Source: Kiloniellaceae bacterium (GTDB taxonomy: Bacteria; Pseudomonadota; Alphaproteobacteria; Kiloniellales; Kiloniellaceae). Taken from it: a DNA stretch of 64,000 bases. The position numbers and the translations under genes are program-made. The notes below the pieces were generated by a model. The model had not been told where the DNA came from. It did not search any database and saw only the letters and a list, made by a program, of their open reading frames with translations. The stretch's first letter is position 1, and each line of letters begins with the position of its first letter. Where the stretch lies: contig JAJFGK010000044.1 in NCBI GenBank assembly GCA_021776195.1, positions 1 to 64,000 on the forward strand, read 5' to 3'. This document shows positions 17,935 to 26,983 of the stretch, piece by piece.

Positions 17935-18628
17935 CGATCCGATCCTCAAGGTCGACGCCCTCTGCGCCGGTTATGGCCGCAGCCAGGTGCTTTTTGACTG
18001 CACATTGGAGGTACCAAGGAAGGGTGCTGTCGCCGTGCTTGGCCGCAACGGGGCGGGCAAGACCACCCTACTAAAAACGCTGGCGGGCGAGATTGCGCCC
18101 ATGGACGGCGCGATCACCTTCGACGGTGCCAACTGTGCCGGCGAAGGCACCGAGATCCGCGTGCGGCGCGGCCTTGGTTATGTGCCTCAGGAACAGGCTG
18201 TCTTCGGCTCACTGACGGTCCGAGAGAATTTGACGCTGGGCGCGATGGCGCAGCCCGGCAACAACGGTTTCGACATGGCACTGGACTTCTTTCCCAAACT
18301 GGCTGATCGGCTCAGCCAACAGGCTGGCACCCTGTCGGGCGGCGAGCGCAAGATGCTGGCGATCAGCCGGGCGATTGTGGGTCGTCCGCGACTTTTAATG
18401 CTGGACGAGCCCACCGAGGGCGTCTGGATCGGCGTCATCGAGGAAATCGCCGACCGATTGGCACAGCTGGCGCAGGAGATAAGCCTAGTTATCGTCGAGC
18501 AGCATGTTGAACTGGCGCTGCGCGTCGCGGACCATGCCTACGTGATGGGCCGGGGCACCATGGCGCTCCACGGCACCTCGGGCGAGATCCGCGACCACCC
18601 GCAACTGGTCCGCTATCTGGCCCCCTAA
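17927..18628 (+). CDS. HAAT-family ABC ATPase, LivF/UrtE-like
   Basis: A 233-aa ATPase starting with GTG at 17927, 8 bp inside the previous gene. Walker A GRNGAGKTTLLKTL, signature LSGGERKMLAISRAI, Walker B LLMLDEPTEGVWIGVIEEI (close to the EPTEGIQPSII of UrtE), H-loop VIVEQHVELAL. UrtE-like wording in Walker B supports a urea/amide rather than amino-acid importer. Confidence 0.92.
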   Translation: MSDDPILKVDALCAGYGRSQVLFDCTLEVPRKGAVAVLGRNGAGKTTLLKTLAGEIAPMDGAITFDGANCAGEGTEIRVRRGLGYVPQEQAVFGSLTVRENLTLGAMAQPGNNGFDMALDFFPKLADRLSQQAGTLSGGERKMLAISRAIVGRPRLLMLDEPTEGVWIGVIEEIADRLAQLAQEISLVIVEQHVELALRVADHAYVMGRGTMALHGTSGEIRDHPQLVRYLAP

Positions 18629-18710
18629 GCAGGACGTTGCCTGACAGTGCCCGCAAGTCAGTTTGCTCTGCAGTGCCCATCGACTTCATGAAGCCTCCGG
18701 GAGGTCGGAA

Positions 18711-19541
18711 ATGAGTGTGACGACAGGAACGGTGGAAACGCGTCACGGAAAAGTCGCGATTTCCGAATCAGACGGGAGCGGACATCCGCTTCTCATGATC
18801 CATGGCAACTCTTCGTGCCGACAGGTTTTTCGCCACCAATTGGCAAGCGAACTTGGCAGGCGCTACCGGATCATCGTGATGGACCTGCCCGGTCACGGCG
18901 ACTCCGAGGATGCGGCGAGCCCACGCAATGCATACACTCAGCCCGCCTATGCAGAAGCCGCGGTCGACGTGCTGATGGTCCGCGGCGCAGAAAACGCTGT
19001 TGTCATGGGATGGTCGCTTGGCGGGCATATCGGTATCGAAATGATCGACATGCTTCCCGGCATGCGGGCCTTGACTATCAGCGGTACGCCGCCGGCCGGA
19101 CCGGGTAGCGAGGAAGTCAGTAAGGCCTTCACGCCGCTGCCGCACATGGCCTTCACTTCCAAGGAGGTGTTTTCCGAGGAAGATGCGGCCGCTTATGCCA
19201 GATACACCTGCGGCGTCGATCTGCCGCCCGACCCGGATTTAAGCGCGGCGGTGCAGCGCACCGACGGCCAGGCGCGACGGATCATGTGGGACCGATGGAC
19301 GGTTGAGGGACTTGGTTGCGCGCAGCGCCAGGCCGTCGAGACCTGGGAGCGGCCGATCGCTGTGATCCAGGGGTCCGATGAGGCATTTTTCGACAACGAC
19401 TATCTCAACGGAATCGAATGGCGCAATCTCTGGTCTGGGAAAGTGAACATTGTCGAAGGTGGCGGTCATGCGCCGTTCTGGGCCAAGCCAGATCAATACA
19501 ACGAGGTGTTCGCACGGTTTCTGGACGATGTGACGAGTTGA
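18711..19541 (+). CDS. Alpha/beta-hydrolase
   Basis: A 276-aa protein; the start at ATG 18711 follows GGGAGGT. Oxyanion motif MIHGNSSCRQVF, nucleophile elbow GWSLGGH (catalytic Ser), acid in VIQGSDEAFFDN, catalytic His in GGGHAPFW. The substrate is unknown. It follows the transporter by 82 bp on the same strand and may be co-transcribed, so an amide or ester hydrolase for the imported compound is possible. Confidence 0.8.
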   Translation: MSVTTGTVETRHGKVAISESDGSGHPLLMIHGNSSCRQVFRHQLASELGRRYRIIVMDLPGHGDSEDAASPRNAYTQPAYAEAAVDVLMVRGAENAVVMGWSLGGHIGIEMIDMLPGMRALTISGTPPAGPGSEEVSKAFTPLPHMAFTSKEVFSEEDAAAYARYTCGVDLPPDPDLSAAVQRTDGQARRIMWDRWTVEGLGCAQRQAVETWERPIAVIQGSDEAFFDNDYLNGIEWRNLWSGKVNIVEGGGHAPFWAKPDQYNEVFARFLDDVTS

Positions 19542-19770
19542 GATGTGGAAACAGGGTCCTGTCGATGGGGGCAAATCCTATCCGGCACATGAGCCGTGCC
19601 AGTTCGCAGCTTGGAGGGGTCGGAGCAGTGGACAGGCCGCGACCCAGACGTGAAGCGCTGAAGCTCGAAAGAGCGCTGGCGCATATCGATCCAGCCCAAG
19701 ACCGAACGCACTCTCCAGCTAGCCTAGAAAATTTTTCAGCGCCCATATCGTTGCTGGTTGGGGCACCACT

Positions 19771-20673
19771 TCACGACGCGGGCTGTCGGCTCGGATGGTC
19801 GCCCAGGAACTTTCTGATCCGCGCCAAGTAGGCTTCCGGCTCTTCATAGAAGGGGCAGTGCGAGCTGTTGGGGAACACCGCCACCTCGGAGCTGGGAATC
19901 GCTCCGTGCATCCGCAAAGCGCAGTTCGGCGTCATTTCGTCGTGGGCGCCACAGAGGATCAAGCAAGGATCGGTGAATCCGGCCATATCGTCGAGGCGGT
20001 TCCAATCCTTCAGGTTTCCAATGTAAAGGAACTCGTTCGGGCCCTGGACCTCCATGTAGGGATCCATGTTCCAGTCCGCGACCGAATCGGCAAGCGCCGG
20101 CGGCCAGTGATCCAGGCGGCAAACATGGCGGTAGTTCAAAAGCGTGATGGCTGCCTTGTACTCCTCATGGTCGATCGTCCACTCGGCTTCGCGGCGCTGC
20201 ATCATGCGGACTGTTTCAATGCCGAGGCCGCCCCGCAGGCGGTTGAGCTCGCTCACCAGGTGCTGAATATCGGCCGCAGAGTTGGCAATGACCAGGCTTG
20301 CCAGGACGCCGGGGAAGGTTACGGCGTACTCCATGCCCAGCCAGCCACCCCAGCTGTGGCCAATTAGGTGGAAGCGGTCGAGGTCGAGCGCATTGCGTAC
20401 GGTCTCGAACTCCTGCGCGAAGCGCGCCACATGCCAAAGCTCCCGGTCCTTCGGCCGGTCCGACTGGCCGGTCCCGAGTTGGTCATAACTGACGACCCGG
20501 TAGCCTTCATCGACGAGGCGAAGGTGAGGTTCCACGAGATAGCGGCAAGGCAAGCCCGGCCCGCCACTCAAAAGGAACACGACCTCGTCTCCCGTACCCC
20601 AGCTGTAGGTCACGACTTCATGGCCGGCTACGGCTATGCGTTTCGTCTCGTCAGGTCTGTTGAAGTCAACCAT
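19771..20673 (-). CDS. Alpha/beta-hydrolase of the proline iminopeptidase / L-amino-acid amidase group (S33)
   Basis: A 300-aa protein; ATG 20673 (MVDFNRPDETKRI) is preferred over an upstream Met at 20820 that would add 49 non-conserved residues. S33 marks: LLSGGPGLPCRYL, VSYDQLGTGQSDRP, nucleophile elbow GHSWGGWLGMEYA, acid in LCGAHDEMTP, His in SSHCPFYEEPEAY. This group includes prolyl aminopeptidases and L-proline-amide hydrolases. Given amide-degrading neighbours the second activity is attractive, but the sequence cannot decide. It is convergent with the 18711 hydrolase. Confidence 0.82.
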   Translation of the reverse strand: MVDFNRPDETKRIAVAGHEVVTYSWGTGDEVVFLLSGGPGLPCRYLVEPHLRLVDEGYRVVSYDQLGTGQSDRPKDRELWHVARFAQEFETVRNALDLDRFHLIGHSWGGWLGMEYAVTFPGVLASLVIANSAADIQHLVSELNRLRGGLGIETVRMMQRREAEWTIDHEEYKAAITLLNYRHVCRLDHWPPALADSVADWNMDPYMEVQGPNEFLYIGNLKDWNRLDDMAGFTDPCLILCGAHDEMTPNCALRMHGAIPSSEVAVFPNSSHCPFYEEPEAYLARIRKFLGDHPSRQPAS

Positions 20674-21168
20674 GCTTGCTTCCCCCGGTGTGGCTCGGCG
20701 TGCAGCGGCGGTACAACTTCGCAACTCACTGCATCGAACGCGAAAAAAATCTTTGGTTGAATAACGGCTGTCTAGAATTAGGGTACGGTGGGATTCCCAC
20801 GAACCGCGACAACCACGCAAACTGTCAATTTTTTCGTTTCGGATGTCAAGCTGCGGGGGATGGGATGGATCTATGCTTGGTATGCAATTTGGATTGGTGT
20901 TGGATAATGGCCGATCTGCAGGCCTGTTTAGAGTGAGGTCCGCAAGACTGCAACTGACCCATTACTCCGACGTCACTATGCGCGGATGGACACAACACAT
21001 AGGCCCGGTCAGCGTGAGTATCCGGCCGGGCGGCTATCGAGTATCTCGCCGAATTTGGCTGATTAGTATTTGGGTTCAAATGGTCGCCGTCTAATTGTAC
21101 CGTGAACGTATGATGAGCAGGTGATTGTTCCATCTTAGACAGAGAGCAACTCCGTAAGGGGGCTTAAG
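20674..21168. promoter_or_regulatory. Divergent intergenic region before the dimethylformamidase-like operon
   Basis: This 495-bp region separates the S33 hydrolase (minus) and the dmfA1-like gene (plus), so it should carry both promoters. It is less GC-rich than its surroundings (for example gcgaaaaaaatctttggttg). A taaggggg ribosome-binding site precedes the dmfA1-like start. I recognise no operator, and the short frames inside have no family features. Confidence 0.5.
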
Positions 21169-21468
21169 ATGTATCAAATTCAACCTGAAGATGAATCTGT
21201 AATCGAAGAGTTCAGGCACAATCCGATCGGGAACCACAGCCCGAGACTCCAGCGAATCCTAAATCTTTTCCGCGGCGCGCCGATGGAAGGCAAGTACGTG
21301 CTGGTTTGCACCAAACCCCACGCGGAGTGGAAGTTGGGCCAGTTCACGGGCAAGCGCGGCGAGCCAATCCAAATGACCAATCAAGTGTTCCATTCAATAG
21401 AAGACGCCGAGTGGCATGTCTTCAAGGCGAGGTGGAAACACTATACGGGCAACGAATTGGAAGACTAA
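21169..21468 (+). CDS. dmfA1: N,N-dimethylformamidase small (alpha) subunit-like protein
   Basis: A 99-aa protein. From memory it aligns with the Paracoccus/Alcaligenes small subunit (about 132 aa): EEFRHNPIGNHSPRLQRIL and NLFRGAPMEGKYVL match the HAANPFG...SPYLQRVHNYFR...GKYYIY block. The C-terminal FHSIEDAEWHVFKARW matches its EEAMHAVFLRR helix. It is shorter at the N-terminus. The 73-bp spacing to the large-subunit gene strongly supports the assignment. It likely forms an alpha-beta complex with DmfA2. Confidence 0.75.
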   Translation: MYQIQPEDESVIEEFRHNPIGNHSPRLQRILNLFRGAPMEGKYVLVCTKPHAEWKLGQFTGKRGEPIQMTNQVFHSIEDAEWHVFKARWKHYTGNELED

Positions 21469-21541
21469 GCCGTACCCAGCGGATCGATATCCACTTCGAC
21501 CTGCGGGCAGAATTGCGCGGAAGCATCGGGAGGCACGGCTC

Positions 21542-23788
21542 ATGAAGACCATTATGGGATACAGCGACAAGATAAGCGTCTGCCCCGGCGAGACGATCCG
21601 TTTCATGGTAAGCTGCGACGGTCCTCGGACATACGACGCCAGACTTGTGAGGATTATACACGGCGACACAAGTCCGGAAGGGCCCGGTTACAAGGAGCAG
21701 GCGGTCGAGGCCGAATTCGACGGCCAGTATCAGAGCCGCAAACAAGTGATTCACGCGGGATCTCACGGCATCGTACCGAGTCATCGATGTTTCGAAGGGC
21801 TGCAGAGCTTTTCCATTCAGGCCATGATTTGGCCGACAACGCCGGGCAAGGGCTCGCAATCGCTACTGGCCCACTGGAACGAGACATCGAAGGCGGGCTT
21901 TATCCTCGGCATCGATGCCGATGGCGGTCTGTGCCTCACCCTTGGCGACGGCAAGGGCCAAGTATCTAGCGTGTCCTCGGGCAAAGGGCTGCTGGCGCGC
22001 GAGTGGTATTTCGCTGCTGCCAGTTACGATGCGGCAAGCGGCGAAGTCCGGCTCTACCAGGAACCGACCATGCCCTATGCCGTGACCGACGACGTTGCGG
22101 CGGTAACCCAAAAGGCAGGGCTCTCTCCCGACAATGCCAATGGTGCGCCCTTCACAATGGCCGCCCATCCGGCCGGCCAATCGAATGGAGGAATGATCGG
22201 CGCCGACCATTACAACGGCAAGATCGATCGCCCGCGACTGAGCAACCGCGTGCTCAGCCGGCTCGAGATGGAACGGCTCAAAGGCGACAACCTGCCCCAC
22301 GACCTGCAGTCGTCCTTGGTTGCGGCCTGGGATTTCGCGAGGGAAATCACGAGTGAACGCCTGTGCGACGCCTCGGCCAACCGCCTCGACGGGGAGACCT
22401 TCCAACTGCCGGTCCGCGGCATGAAAGGCCACAATTGGACCGGCGAGGAAATGTGCTGGCGCCATAAGCCCGAGCACTACGGTGCCATCCATTTTCATGA
22501 CGACGATATCTATGATGCCGGTTGGGACGTGGACTTTGAGTACAAGGTACCCGATGGGCTGAAAAGCGGCCTTTACGCGGCCCACCTGACCGGCGGCGAC
22601 GACGAAGACTTCCTTCCCTTCGTGATTCGGCCGCCGCGCGGGCAGGCGACCGCAGATGTGGTCTTTGTCATTCCGACCGCTAGTTACCTCGCCTATGCCA
22701 ACGAGCACATGATGACAGATGCGTCGCTGGCCGAGCATCTCACGGATCAGGTCGCGACGATGCAGAATGCCGACGTGTTCCTGCATGAGCACCGTGAATT
22801 CGGGGCGTCGTGCTATGACACGCACTCCGACGGCAGCGGCGTATGCTACTCCTCGCGCCTGCGGCCAATCCTTACAATGCGACCGAAGTACCAGTCTTGG
22901 CTGGGCGGGAAGGGGTCATCGCTCTGGCAGATGAATGCCGACACCCACATTACCGACTGGCTGGAGGAGAGCGGGTTCAGCTACGACTGCATCACCGATG
23001 AAGATCTGCATGACGAAGGTTACCAGGCGATTGCGCCTTACCGGGTTTTCATAACCTCGACCCACCACGAATACTGGTCCAAGGAAATGTGGGATGGGCT
23101 GGACGCTTTCAAGAAGAATGGCGGCCGGCTCATGTACATGGGCGCCAACGCCTGGTACTGGCGCGTCGCCTACCACAAGACCAAACCGGGCGTCATGGAG
23201 GTCCGCCGCAACGAGGACGGTATCCGCGCCTGGGTGGCCGAACCCGGCGAGTACTATCACAGCTTCACCGGCGAGTACGGCGGTCTCTGGCGCCGTCAGG
23301 GACTGCCGCCGCAGATGGTGGCGGGTACCGGCTTCTCGGCTCAAGGTTTTGATGTCAGCTCGTTTTTCCGCAAGATGCCGGGCAGCAAGGACCAGCGGGC
23401 GAGCTTCGTCTTCGAGGGCGTTGACGAGGAGATTATCGGTGATTTCGGCCTGATCGGAGGCGGCGCCGCCGGACTGGAGTTGGACCGCGCTGACCGGGCG
23501 CTGGGAACGCCGCCCAATGCTCTGGTGCTCGCCTCTTCAGAGGCGCATTCACCGGTCTATATGGTCGTGTGCGAGGAGATTCTGATCAATGCACCGGGCA
23601 TGTGTGGCGGGGAACATCCCTACGTACGTGCCGATATGGTGTTCTTCGAAACACCGTCGGGCGGCGCCGTGTTTTCGAGCAGCTCGATTTCCTGGGGCGG
23701 AAGCCTGTCTCACAATGGTTACGACAACAATGTCTCGCGAATTACCGGCAACGTCCTGCGCCGATTCCTCGACGAGACGCCATTTTAA
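21542..23788 (+). CDS. dmfA2: N,N-dimethylformamidase large (beta) subunit-like amidohydrolase
   Basis: A 748-aa protein (family about 760), starting MKTIMGYSDK with GGGAGG upstream. It follows the known DMFase end to end: N-terminal beta domain (VCPGETIRFMVSCDG, RIIHGDTSPEGPGYKE), LamG-like middle (SIQAMIWPTTPGKG, HYNGKIDRPRL), and a C-terminal catalytic domain. The known enzyme uses mononuclear iron held by two Tyr and one carboxylate; candidates are Tyr382/385 (SYLAYANE), Tyr425 (ASCYDTH) and Glu510 (STHHEYW). GGEHPYVRADMVFF near the end is also conserved. The expected reaction is DMF to dimethylamine plus formate; the real substrate may be another N-substituted formamide or amide. Confidence 0.85.
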   Translation: MKTIMGYSDKISVCPGETIRFMVSCDGPRTYDARLVRIIHGDTSPEGPGYKEQAVEAEFDGQYQSRKQVIHAGSHGIVPSHRCFEGLQSFSIQAMIWPTTPGKGSQSLLAHWNETSKAGFILGIDADGGLCLTLGDGKGQVSSVSSGKGLLAREWYFAAASYDAASGEVRLYQEPTMPYAVTDDVAAVTQKAGLSPDNANGAPFTMAAHPAGQSNGGMIGADHYNGKIDRPRLSNRVLSRLEMERLKGDNLPHDLQSSLVAAWDFAREITSERLCDASANRLDGETFQLPVRGMKGHNWTGEEMCWRHKPEHYGAIHFHDDDIYDAGWDVDFEYKVPDGLKSGLYAAHLTGGDDEDFLPFVIRPPRGQATADVVFVIPTASYLAYANEHMMTDASLAEHLTDQVATMQNADVFLHEHREFGASCYDTHSDGSGVCYSSRLRPILTMRPKYQSWLGGKGSSLWQMNADTHITDWLEESGFSYDCITDEDLHDEGYQAIAPYRVFITSTHHEYWSKEMWDGLDAFKKNGGRLMYMGANAWYWRVAYHKTKPGVMEVRRNEDGIRAWVAEPGEYYHSFTGEYGGLWRRQGLPPQMVAGTGFSAQGFDVSSFFRKMPGSKDQRASFVFEGVDEEIIGDFGLIGGGAAGLELDRADRALGTPPNALVLASSEAHSPVYMVVCEEILINAPGMCGGEHPYVRADMVFFETPSGGAVFSSSSISWGGSLSHNGYDNNVSRITGNVLRRFLDETPF

Positions 23789-23951
23789 CACTCCCCGCCG
23801 GTCCCAAAGGAGGCCAACCGCAGGGGGTGCTTTCTCTTACTAGTTAGCGACTTGCACGGCCTTGAAGAAAGGGTCGCGGGCTCGTCGAGCGGGTTGAACT
23901 AGGATTTGTTTAGTCAAACGAACGAATAATCAGGTTCAAGGGAGAAAAGTT

Positions 23952-25322
23952 ATGGGTATCAAACGTCCGAATTTTCTAATCGACCGTAGCGGCAAGCGCC
24001 TTAGCATGGAAGATCCTGGCCGCCGCGCGTTTCTTCGGCGCTCGGCCGCCATGGGAGCGGGTGCCTTCGTTGCCGGCGGCGCCATGCTGGCGAGTATCAA
24101 CAACGGCGCCAAAGCCCAGGGCGCGCCGATTCCCATTGGAGGGGGTGTGCCGCTCACCGGCTGGGCCGCGGCGGACGGTATCGAGTTCAAGCGCGCCCTT
24201 GAAATGGCGAGCGAGGAAATCAACGCCATGGGCGGGATCCTGGGCCGGCCGGTCGAGCCCGTGTTCGAGGATACCAAAGAGCAGGGCGCCGATAACATCA
24301 TTCCCGCAATGCAGCGCTTGGTCGACCGGCACGGTGTTCACGCGATTATTAATGGATACAACACTGGTGCGGTCACCGCCGAATACGACGTCATTGCCGA
24401 TGCGGGGATCATCTACATTCATCACAACACCGACATCGTCCATCACGACACGGTAGGGCAGGATCCGGACCGCTACTTCGGCATCTTTATGGGCGATCCC
24501 GCCGAGTACTGGTACGGCGAGGGATTGCTCGCCTTCCTTAATGGTCTTGGAGATCAAGGGCTCTGGGGTCGGCCAAACAACAAGATCGCCATCGTCACCG
24601 GCTCGCAGAACTACAGCGTGGTCATCGCCAATGCGATTCGGGAGAACGCCGAGAAATACGGCTGGGATATCAGTCTTTTCGAAACGGTGGTGGTTCCGAT
24701 TTCGGAATGGGGCCCGACGCTCGCCAAAATCCGTGAGGACCCGCCGGCGGTGATCGCCGTGACCCACTGGGTGCCGCAGGACCTCGCCCAGTTCATGCTG
24801 CAGTTCGTGCCGAACCCGACCGACAGTCTTGTCTACATGCAGTACGGCCCGTCGCTTGCGGCGTTCCGCGAGATCGGCAAGGACTCGACCAACGGTGTTC
24901 TCTATTCCACGGTGATTGCATCGCTCCAGGATAAAATCGGCAGCGATTTCAACAATCGCTACAAGGAGAAGTTCGGCGCTTCTGCCAGTCCCCTGGTCGC
25001 CGCGCAGGTATACGACAGCGCCCACTACTACGCGCTGGCCGCTGCGATTGCCGGTGGGACGGGTGGCCCCGGTGAGTTCGAACAAAATGCCAAGGTATCG
25101 GAGCGCTTGCGTCGCATGATCTATCGCGGGGTTATGGGCACAACCCATTTCTTCCTGCCGGAGCAGGCGGCTATCCCCTATCCGGATGCAACGAACGACC
25201 CGTCCCTCGGCATGCCGCATCAGTATCTGCAGATTCAAGACTACACCAGCGAGCCGGATATGATTGCGCCTCCGCCTTATGAGACGGCAACGTTCAAGAT
25301 GCCGCCTTGGATCAAGACATAG
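23952..25322 (+). CDS. HAAT-type periplasmic binding protein, amide/urea-type
   Basis: A 456-aa protein with a twin-arginine signal (GRRAFLRRSAAMGAGAF; arginines 24-25). The mature part reads IPIGGGVPLTGWAAADG, ASEEINAMGGILGRPVE and INGYNTGAVTAEYDVIADAG, with later ITHWVPQDLAQF-like positions (seen as VTHWVPQDL). It is a Peripla_BP_6 receptor clearly different from the 14874 one. Sitting between dmfA2 and four transporter genes, it probably captures the dimethylformamidase substrate. A hairpin follows the gene. Confidence 0.88.
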   Translation: MGIKRPNFLIDRSGKRLSMEDPGRRAFLRRSAAMGAGAFVAGGAMLASINNGAKAQGAPIPIGGGVPLTGWAAADGIEFKRALEMASEEINAMGGILGRPVEPVFEDTKEQGADNIIPAMQRLVDRHGVHAIINGYNTGAVTAEYDVIADAGIIYIHHNTDIVHHDTVGQDPDRYFGIFMGDPAEYWYGEGLLAFLNGLGDQGLWGRPNNKIAIVTGSQNYSVVIANAIRENAEKYGWDISLFETVVVPISEWGPTLAKIREDPPAVIAVTHWVPQDLAQFMLQFVPNPTDSLVYMQYGPSLAAFREIGKDSTNGVLYSTVIASLQDKIGSDFNNRYKEKFGASASPLVAAQVYDSAHYYALAAAIAGGTGGPGEFEQNAKVSERLRRMIYRGVMGTTHFFLPEQAAIPYPDATNDPSLGMPHQYLQIQDYTSEPDMIAPPPYETATFKMPPWIKT

Positions 25323-25353
25323 TATCCGAACGCCTAACCCTGTGTCCGGTACG

Positions 25354-25392
25354 GCGGCCCTCGCACCATTCGAAGAAAGGCGCGAGGGCCGC
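25354..25392 (+). terminator. Intercistronic hairpin after the binding-protein gene
   Basis: Perfect 11-bp stem GCGGCCCTCGC / GCGAGGGCCGC with a 17-nt loop, 32 bp after the stop and 72 bp before the next start. No T run follows. It is likely a partial terminator or mRNA stabiliser. Confidence 0.7.
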
Positions 25393-25463
25393 TGATCGGT
25401 CGGCAATCTTAGCCTATCCGGGGCTGGCGTTAATCCGGTGCGCTGTATGAACGGCGATTGGGT

Positions 25464-26258
25464 ATGAGTGGTCAGGTTCCATTGGCTCTGCTTTCCTGCC
25501 AGGGCGTCTCCAAGTATTTTGGCGCGATGGCTGCTGTGAAAGATCTCAGCTTCGAGGTCGTTCCAGGCGAGGTGTTGGGCATAGGTGGGCCCAATGGTGC
25601 TGGAAAAACCACACTATTCGACGTGATTTCAGGCCTTAATCCGGCCGATACTGGCGAGGTGGTGTTTGCCGGCGAGACCATAACCAGCATTGCACCGGAG
25701 CGAATGTGCCATAAGGGTCTGGCGCGCATTTTTCAGTTCAACGCGGCATTCGAAACCCTGAGCGTGCGCGAGAACGTCGTTATTGCCGCGACCTATGGCC
25801 ATAGAAACCGCACTTTTCCACCTCTCCGGTTCGACCGCGCGTCGCGGGCGCGGGCCGATGAGGCGATCGAAATGGTCGGCCTGTCGGACCGTTCGGATGA
25901 GCTGGTCGCCAGTATTCCGGTGCTTGACCGGAAGCTTTTGATGATCGCCAGCGCGCTGGCCACGAGTCCCAAACTACTGCTGATGGACGAGCCGGTCGGC
26001 GGCTTGAATCCGGCCGAGATTGACCGCGTGATGGAGTTGGTCCGTCGGCTGCGACAAAACGGCATGACCATGATTCTGATCGAGCATGTCATGCGTTTTT
26101 TGGTGCAGCTCTCGACACGTGTTTTGATTATGCACCACGGTGAGAAGATTTATGAAGGCCCCCCCGAAGGTCTGTCTAAAGACGAAACCGTTGCCGAAGT
26201 CTACCTGGGCGAGGGAATGGCCGGGCGCATAGCCCATTTCCTCGAAGAGGCGGGTTAG
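25464..26258 (+). CDS. HAAT-family ABC ATPase, LivG-like
   Basis: A 264-aa ATPase from ATG 25464 (a TTG lies 6 bp upstream). Walker A GPNGAGKTTLFDVI, Q-loop RIFQFNAAF, Walker B LLLMDEPVGGLNPAE, H-loop ILIEHVMRFL. The signature region reads SIPVLDRKLLMIASAL instead of LSxGQ/YGxQR, so the C-loop is degenerate; the partner LivF keeps LSGGE. It is one of two ATPases of the dimethylformamidase-linked importer. Confidence 0.9.
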   Translation: MSGQVPLALLSCQGVSKYFGAMAAVKDLSFEVVPGEVLGIGGPNGAGKTTLFDVISGLNPADTGEVVFAGETITSIAPERMCHKGLARIFQFNAAFETLSVRENVVIAATYGHRNRTFPPLRFDRASRARADEAIEMVGLSDRSDELVASIPVLDRKLLMIASALATSPKLLLMDEPVGGLNPAEIDRVMELVRRLRQNGMTMILIEHVMRFLVQLSTRVLIMHHGEKIYEGPPEGLSKDETVAEVYLGEGMAGRIAHFLEEAG

Positions 26259-26260
26259 AT

Positions 26261-26977
26261 ATGAGCACGCCTCTCCTTGAACTCTGCGGGGTCTCGGCTG
26301 GCTACGGTGGACAACAGGTCTTGCGCGAAATCTCGCTCGGGGTGGCCGAGGGCAGCCTGGTAACGCTGATCGGCCCCAATGGCCATGGCAAGACGACCCT
26401 GCTGCGCTGTGTCTCCGGGTTGGTGCGCCCGACCAGTGGCGAAATTCGCTTCGAGGGTCAGCCGCTCACCAAGCTGAAGGTGCATCAGATCGTCGATCGC
26501 GGCATCGTCCACGTGCCGCAGGGTGATATGATTTTCCCGGACATGAGCGTTTTGGATAACCTCCTGATGGGCGCCTATCTCCCCTCGGCCAAGGCGAAGA
26601 TCGGCGTGCGTCTAGAGGAGGTCTTTGGCTTGCTTCCCCGCCTGGCGGAGCGCCGCGGCCAGATTTCGAGTACCCTGTCCGGCGGCGAAAGGCGCATGCT
26701 TGGCATCGGCCGCGGCCTCATGACCGGTGGCAAAATTCTAATGATCGACGAGCCTTCACTGGGGTTGGCGCCCCTGGTGATCGAGCAGATTTACCAGGTT
26801 ATCACGGACTTGAAGGCAAGCGGTCGTACCATATTGCTCGTTGAGGAGAACGTCAGTCGGGTCGAGAACCTTGCCGAACAGGTCCATCTGCTGGACGACG
26901 GGCGGATCGTCTGGCAAGGCGGGGCCAGTGAACTGGCGGGCAACGACGAACTCATAACGACCTACCTCGGCGGCTGA
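26261..26977 (+). CDS. HAAT-family ABC ATPase, LivF-like
   Basis: A 238-aa ATPase. Walker A is GPNGHGKTTLLRC; the His in this loop is uncommon but seen in some LivF proteins. Signature LSGGERRMLGIGRGL, Walker B ILMIDEPSLGLAPL, H-loop LLVEENVSRV. It begins 2 bp after the LivG stop. Confidence 0.92.
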   Translation: MSTPLLELCGVSAGYGGQQVLREISLGVAEGSLVTLIGPNGHGKTTLLRCVSGLVRPTSGEIRFEGQPLTKLKVHQIVDRGIVHVPQGDMIFPDMSVLDNLLMGAYLPSAKAKIGVRLEEVFGLLPRLAERRGQISSTLSGGERRMLGIGRGLMTGGKILMIDEPSLGLAPLVIEQIYQVITDLKASGRTILLVEENVSRVENLAEQVHLLDDGRIVWQGGASELAGNDELITTYLGG

Positions 26978-26983
26978 CCTACG

